A stretch of 64,000 nt of DNA from Gibbula magus (lineage: Eukaryota > Mollusca > Gastropoda > Trochida > Trochidae). The translations under genes were made by a program, and so were the position numbers. Shown here one piece after another: positions 58,547-64,000 of the stretch (position 1 is the stretch's first letter; each line of letters begins with the position of its first letter). The notes under the pieces were generated by a model. It searched no databases and was not told the origin of the DNA. It was given only the letters and a program-made list of their open reading frames with translations. Location: the NCBI GenBank assembly GCA_936450465.1, contig OW388292.1, positions 23,900,652 through 23,964,651 on the forward strand, read 5' to 3'.

Positions 58547-60240
58547 AGGCCGGTTCACACTGTCTCGAATATGACAAAGGATGCCAACACGAATTAGAAA
58601 ATTCTCATTTCGCACGAATTTGATTCCGATTTTGGATAAAAACCAATCAGAATCCGGAGCAGGTACGATGCAGTCATAAGGCAATACGATGTTACACGAT
58701 GTAACACGACGTGACACACGACTACAATGCGAATGTCGGGTTGACCGTCGCATTGGCCTAACGTTATACAGTCTGTACGAAACCAACACGATGCCAGCAT
58801 GATGGCAACACGACGTCGTATGAAGAGTTCGACGGGTATGCGATGAGAATGTGGAGATAAACTTGGTGATACGAGCATCACGTGACCCCCACATTATATA
58901 ACTCTGTTGATGTGACGGTTTGCCTCTCGTTGTCGACCCGGGAAGGCTTAATTTCGAATTTTAGGAAGTACCAGGACAGCGTAATATAGACTTTGGTGTA
59001 GTATATGACAGAGAAAGCATGAATCTGATCTCTGCTATGAAAACATGGGATTACCGAAATGAGTTAAGCGCACTTTTCTCTTACTCATACACAATGGAGG
59101 AGCGTTTAAAAACATGTTCAAATTTACACACAACATTTGTGAAGTTTTAAACAATTAAAATTATGTTTGACTAATTAAGAAAGAAATTACATTTTTAAAA
59201 ATTTCAAATCCCTGAATCCCCATTACCACTCTGGATAAGCTTATGAGTTAATTATATAGTTTTGATGAATACTGAGTAATGACGCCGCAAACATAGTCAA
59301 TAAAGTTGCTGAAACCAGTCTAGCGTGAGTTGCCATGACAGCAGGAAATCACGTGACCCATTCAATTAATTTTTCCGCCTTCGGTTGCACCATCGGCGGA
59401 TGTTTAAAAATCTTTGCATGTTAAAAAACTTCCGAAACCACGTGCGAATCTTAATTTTCGTGATCAGCCCGTGTATCAATCGTTCCCTTCGCACGGCCAT
59501 CGAGATGCCATCTTGTTTTTTGTCATTATCGTTCTAGCATCGTCTGTCCATCTGTACAATCGCCAAAATATTAAACAATTTGCTTCCCGATTGTCATAAG
59601 AAGGCAACGCGCCTATCTACAATCCTCGTGATACCTGAGTATAACCACTGTTTAGCATTACGATCCTATCACGATGGAACTTAAGTGATGCAATATTCAA
59701 TACATATGTACGTATTTATATATGATATCTATATGAATACATTCCATTTTAATATAATGCATGCTTAAATACATGTATGTAATGAGGATTATTTTAGTAC
59801 AGATGCGATATCCAGATTCGGAGAGGGATTAATATAAGCATGTTGCTTGTTTCCCAATCCAGCCGTATGTAATTTACACGGAATAAAATATGTTTAAATC
59901 ATATCCAGATTCATCATTACATGTCTCATATTGACATAAAGCTTTTGATTTAGTGAATACCCTCGTCACCTAGTCAATAGGACATGGTATACTCACCATG
60001 TGCAATCTTACAAGGTATGATCGTATGAAGACACGAATGCACCACGAAACCAACATGTCAAATATTTTGCTCGCTCTCCCGATGTTGCTGCCGAACAGAA
60101 AAGAACTCCGCCTATGACCAAACGATCACTGAAGATGCATTTACGAATTGGCCCGATTGCTTACGATCCTTTGCGAAATGAAACATTTTAAAATTCGTGT
60201 TTCAATCTTTTGTCAAATTCGGCAAAGTGTGGACCGGCCT
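58547..60240. mobile_element. PIF/Harbinger-like non-autonomous DNA transposon (1.69 kb)
   Basis: The first and last 70-75 bp are inverted repeats beginning AGGCCGGTTCACACT and, at the other end, AGGCCGGTCCACACT. Further shared blocks are CGAAT-TGACAAA, AACACGAATT and TCATTTCGCA. TAA lies directly outside both ends (58544-58546 and 60241-60243), matching the TWA target duplication of PIF/Harbinger. Frames inside reach only 118 codons and show no DDE transposase, so it needs help in trans. The first 350 bp are rich in CACGA(T/C) words. A LINE-like tail at 59.85 kb lies inside. Confidence 0.75.
59855..59900 (+). repeat. LINE 3'-end relic
   Basis: CAATCC…CACGGAATAAAATATGTTTAAA resembles the last 50 bp of the LINE at 1-3090, with GAATAAAATATGTTTAAA identical to 3065-3082. 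It may be an extremely 5'-truncated LINE copy inside the Harbinger-like element, or shared tail sequence. Confidence 0.5.
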
Positions 60241-60244
60241 TAAG

Positions 60245-61184
60245 CAAATTAAAGTGAATCTAATAAATTACGGCCAATAACAAGATCAATACCTCAATAC
60301 CAGGTTATTACATATGCGTTGAAATGTGTTTTTCTCAATCAGTCTCTCAGTCACTCCCATCCCACATCATAATACCCAAGTTATTGCCATAAATCTTTAT
60401 TGTAGTTTCATAACAACCAACACCAGAACTTACAGATTACGACATAATGAATTAAATGTGAAACCTACACCAAACTACTAGCTGTACATAGATTTCCGTA
60501 GACATAAGTTACTCTAAACCTCACAAACTTAAACACAGACTGTATATCTTTCTGTGTATACTTTTTCTTACTTTAATTAATTATGTGTTCATTTGATTCA
60601 TATAATTATCTATTATATTTAATATCTTAATTACACTCACTTTATAATTACTAAATAAACATTTCAGGAGAGGTGACTCTATTGCCAGTGGGGGAAATGG
60701 TTGCAAGTAGTATTCTACAGCCAGACACTATTTACTCCCAATGGTGGTTTCATATCACCTTATCACATTAACAGCATATTCTCATAGGCAAAAGAAATCC
60801 TCAGTTTATATTGATTTACACAGTATATATCCACATCTATGTACGTAATAAACAGAGGCTAGACGAAAGTGAAAGGCTATGATTATATCTTATAACACCA
60901 CGAACTGTTGCAAAACACATTATGATGAGGGTAAACCAAATGTGTTTAAAAGGTTCGTTAGCTATTTCATAACATATACTATACTGACGAACAAAAGAAA
61001 CGTCATCATATTTCCAATAGAGTAAAAAACGAAACGTGTAGTATGACCCGTTTAATTCTATGTATGTTCATGTACACTTGAGGTGTTGAAATCATTTTAA
61101 ATTCAAAATAGTTCTTGGCCAGAATGTTTGGTATTTTTAGTTGAGCATTCATAAAATGTAAAAAATTTATAAATGAAAGATGTT
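60245..61184. other. AT-rich spacer, nothing recognised
   Basis: No ORF above 60 codons and no repeat ends seen. Confidence 0.45.
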
Positions 61185-61192
61185 GTCGACAT

Positions 61193-62259
61193 CACAGGGG
61201 CGTGTATTGTCGAAACTAGCGAGTAAAACGAATATGAAGTCGACGATCCAGCCCCATATACTATAAAAAAAAGTAAAGGGATGTAACGGCGTCAAACCCC
61301 ATGTCCGTTTGAAATTATATTTCAGAATGTTGTCATCAAATTATCATTCAATGTTATATACCACGGCAAAGCCAATACATTTGTCTTTAAAACAAGCCAT
61401 CAAACGTAAAAATCGAAAGGATAATAACAAGGATATGATTTTTCAAAGCCAAAAATATAAGCAGATTGCTCGTGTGAGCCATTTGCCTAGCCCACCAAAA
61501 TGATAAAATAATCGCTTGAAATTTTTTTTTATAAAATACCTTATAATATCCTGTCAGCTAATAGTGACCCATTTACAAAGCCCAGTATTTGGTGCATCAG
61601 ATCGCGCAAGAATTATAACACGGGGTGCACTGTAATTGACGTACCAGGGATTTTAGATAATCTCAAGTGTGTTTCGAAACATCGTTTGATAGTGAGACGT
61701 CCATATTGAATGACCTTGGCATTGGTCTATTTTTGGAAACAAAATGATGTCATAGGGCTATTTGAGGCTCTATGACATCATTTCGTTTCCCAAAATAGAC
61801 CAATTCCCTGGTACGTCAATTACAGTGCACCCCGTGTTATAATTCTTGCGCGATCTGATGCACCAAATACTGGGCTTTGTAAATGGGTCACTATTAGCTG
61901 ACAGGATATTATAAGGTATTTTATAATAATTTTTTCAAGCGATTATTTTATCATTTTGGTGGGCTAGGCAAATGGCTCACATGAGCAATGTGCTTATATT
62001 TTTGGCTTTGAAAAATCATATCCTTGTTATTATCCTTTCGATTTTTACGTTTGATGGCTTGGTTTAAAGACAAATGTATTGGCTTTGCCGTGGTATATAA
62101 CATTGAATGATAATATGATGACAACATTCTGAAATATAATTTCAAACGGACATGGGGTTTGACGCCGTTACATCCCTTTACTTTTTTATAGTATATGGGG
62201 CTGGATCGTCGACTTCATATTCGTTTTACTCGCTAGTTTCGACAATACAAGCCCCTGTG
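61193..62259. mobile_element. Long-inverted-repeat DNA transposon with 8-bp target duplication
   Basis: GTCGACAT flanks both ends exactly (61185-61192 and 62260-62267). The termini are CACAGGGGC… and …GCCCCTGTG. Arms of about 457 bp (61193-61650 and 61804-62259) are more than 95% identical. The centre holds an 81-bp unpaired stretch (61651-61731) and a second hairpin (61732-61803, with GATGTCATAG…CTATGACATC). An 8-bp duplication fits hAT or P-type transposition. Each arm has the same 64-codon frame (61309-61503 plus, 61951-62145 minus) with five differences, which follows from arm identity and does not prove coding. Confidence 0.9.
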
Positions 62260-62267
62260 GTCGACAT

Positions 62268-64000
62268 AGATAACCTTCTTGGAATTTAATGGCGCATCAT
62301 AACTGTAGTTCGTAATACAACAGACCAAAAAGCTCGTTTAACTCTCCTATCTCGTCTAGTTACGGTCATTCAAAAACGATGTTTTCTTAAAGGCATTTTG
62401 TTTTAAAAATATGAAGAGATAATCTTTTTTAAATTCAAATAACTCTATCTCAGCCGTATGCGTCACTTTTGGATTGAACTATTTTAATTTTGTAGGGTGA
62501 CGTTTCTTTTTCACGTGTGTGTATTAATGTCTAGACAAAACTTATTTTGTCGTTGGATTTTAAAAAGTAACATGTGCATGTCATTACATTAATCATTAAG
62601 ATGCAGAGGGATATACTTTCCTTCTCTCTCGTTAAATGTGTGATCTCATGAAGAAACAAGCATTACTTTTTTTAAGATTGTTTGTGCAAAACAACTTCAA
62701 ATTATTCTGTTTTGAAATCTCTAAACTAACATCGATCAGAGGTATTTCAACGTTATTATAGCATTCTTGTCCTTCTGTATATAGAGAAACATTTGGATCA
62801 TTTGGTTAACCCAGTTTTCCATCAATGTTCACACTGTCACTTCCATTATCGCTATCCTTATATTCTTGTCTTAATTATTCACTTCGTATCGAGTACCACA
62901 AACAGTGGGTCTTTATTGCAAACATTCATGCTATTCCACAGTTGCGTTCGTGATAAGATCTGTTAAGGGAACTGCTGAAGGAAAACGATGTGACCCTAGA
63001 TAACATGGCCCCACACATCATATATCTCCACTTCCAAACAGGATCATGCTATTCACCAATACCGTCGTATATTAACGCCTTCTATCACAGAATGAGTCAT
63101 TGCTCACATTTCATGACTGATCAGATTTAAAGTTTTTTAATTATTTATTTATAAAAAGAATCATGTTAGAGCACCTTCTTCATTTGAAGTGTACTTCTGC
63201 CAGAAACAAGTGTTTTAATATTTTCCCCAAAACTATATGGAACCGCAAGAGTCTATGTGCAGATAAGTTAATTATTGGCAGTCAGGTATGTTCGATATAC
63301 GATTAAACGATCACCTGTATATGTTACTGAAGACGTCATTTATTATTATTAAGAGTTTGTCAACTTTATTGAATACCAATAAGTGTATGTGATGTTGGTA
63401 AAGCCCAAGTTTGACCATAAACTAATAGATTTAGATAAATGTACATTACATATTTAGTGTCACCGTTTGTTCGTATCTTGTTGTTATCACATATCAATGT
63501 TAATATATAGAAATGAAATAAGGAGTTAGTGATGGAAATCGAAAATATTCCAACGCAATATTGTTTTTATTAAGTTTAAGTATTTTCAAAACACTTACTC
63601 GTTTTGTGAGCTATTCATTACCTAGATTTGAAATTCAATTAAGACACTCGTCGAATAAAAAATATATAAACATGTATATAAACACATAAACTTATTATTG
63701 AATTTCTAATTTTCTATTTTTAAATATGCACAGTTTATTATGCAAGTTTATTAAGAGAAGAAAACACTTAAATAAATGATGAATTGAAAATTTGAAACGG
63801 CGAGAAGGTTCGGTTGCAGTCGATCAGCTGATTGCAAAAGAAGTCAGTATTATCACGTCACTCGTTGAATAACTCGTTTTGGTTTGCACCATAGTAATTA
63901 TATCAATTCACAAGTCATTCAAACATATCATCACAGCTTTCCTTAAACTTACGGAAGTAAAATCCTTAGCCTAAACAAACAGGCATGGGGTTTCTAATCG
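62268..64000. other. AT-rich spacer to window end, nothing recognised
   Basis: No open frame above 60 codons and no repeats or structured elements were identified. Confidence 0.45.

Noticed and set aside
58538..58894. 118-codon minus-strand ORF as transposase
   Set aside because: It overlaps the terminal inverted repeat and shows no DDE or helix-turn-helix motif.

Overview
The window looks like AT-rich intergenic DNA from an animal, most likely a marine mollusc or another lophotrochozoan. That is an inference from three things: the LINE, SINE and MITE mix, the GACGGACGG-type arrays, and the many short foldback elements. There is no sign of bacterial gene organisation. I see no complete host protein-coding gene, no rRNA and no intact tRNA gene. 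Apart from the two LINE relics and one possible first exon (about 28.67-28.82 kb), the open reading frames look like chance, low-complexity or repeat-internal frames. I left them out or mention them only under the element that contains them.

Layout. 1-3090: a decayed LINE with a tRNA-derived SINE inserted in its ORF. 4.56-28.35 kb: the largest structure, a degenerate inverted duplication of about 24 kb centred near 16.3-16.7 kb. At least six matched block pairs occur in mirror order. Younger insertions sit in only one arm, including a TTAA MITE at 11.95 kb, a hairpin at 9.45 kb, a hammerhead-like motif at 7.7 kb, a LINE 3' end at 23.3-24.2 kb and a hairpin at 27.0 kb. 28.5-28.85 kb: a GC-richer patch with an initiation-like AAGATGGCGGCG. 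30-37.6 kb: hairpins, MITEs, SINE tails and a third copy of the outer arm block. 42.8-43.3 kb: an inverted pair of hammerhead-ribozyme-like motifs, as known from Penelope-like retroelements, with a MITE inserted between them. 43.6-48.3 kb: degenerate DNA-transposon-like sequence, a second SINE and a 145-bp tandem duplication with a GC-rich hairpin end. 50-57 kb: simple repeats and dispersed repeat copies. 58.5-60.2 kb: a non-autonomous PIF/Harbinger-like element (3-bp TAA target duplication). 61.2-62.3 kb: a long-inverted-repeat element with a perfect 8-bp target duplication (hAT or P type).

The window therefore reads as a record of nested insertions. Target-site duplications give several relative ages: SINE after LINE, MITE after the ribozyme palindrome, and single-arm insertions after the inverted duplication. 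The most interesting items are the large palindrome and the three hammerhead-like loci, one of which (7683-7723, minus strand) fits a dimer-type hammerhead with every core position accounted for. All pairings and alignments were made by eye. Family names rest on motifs, ends and target duplications, not on database matches.
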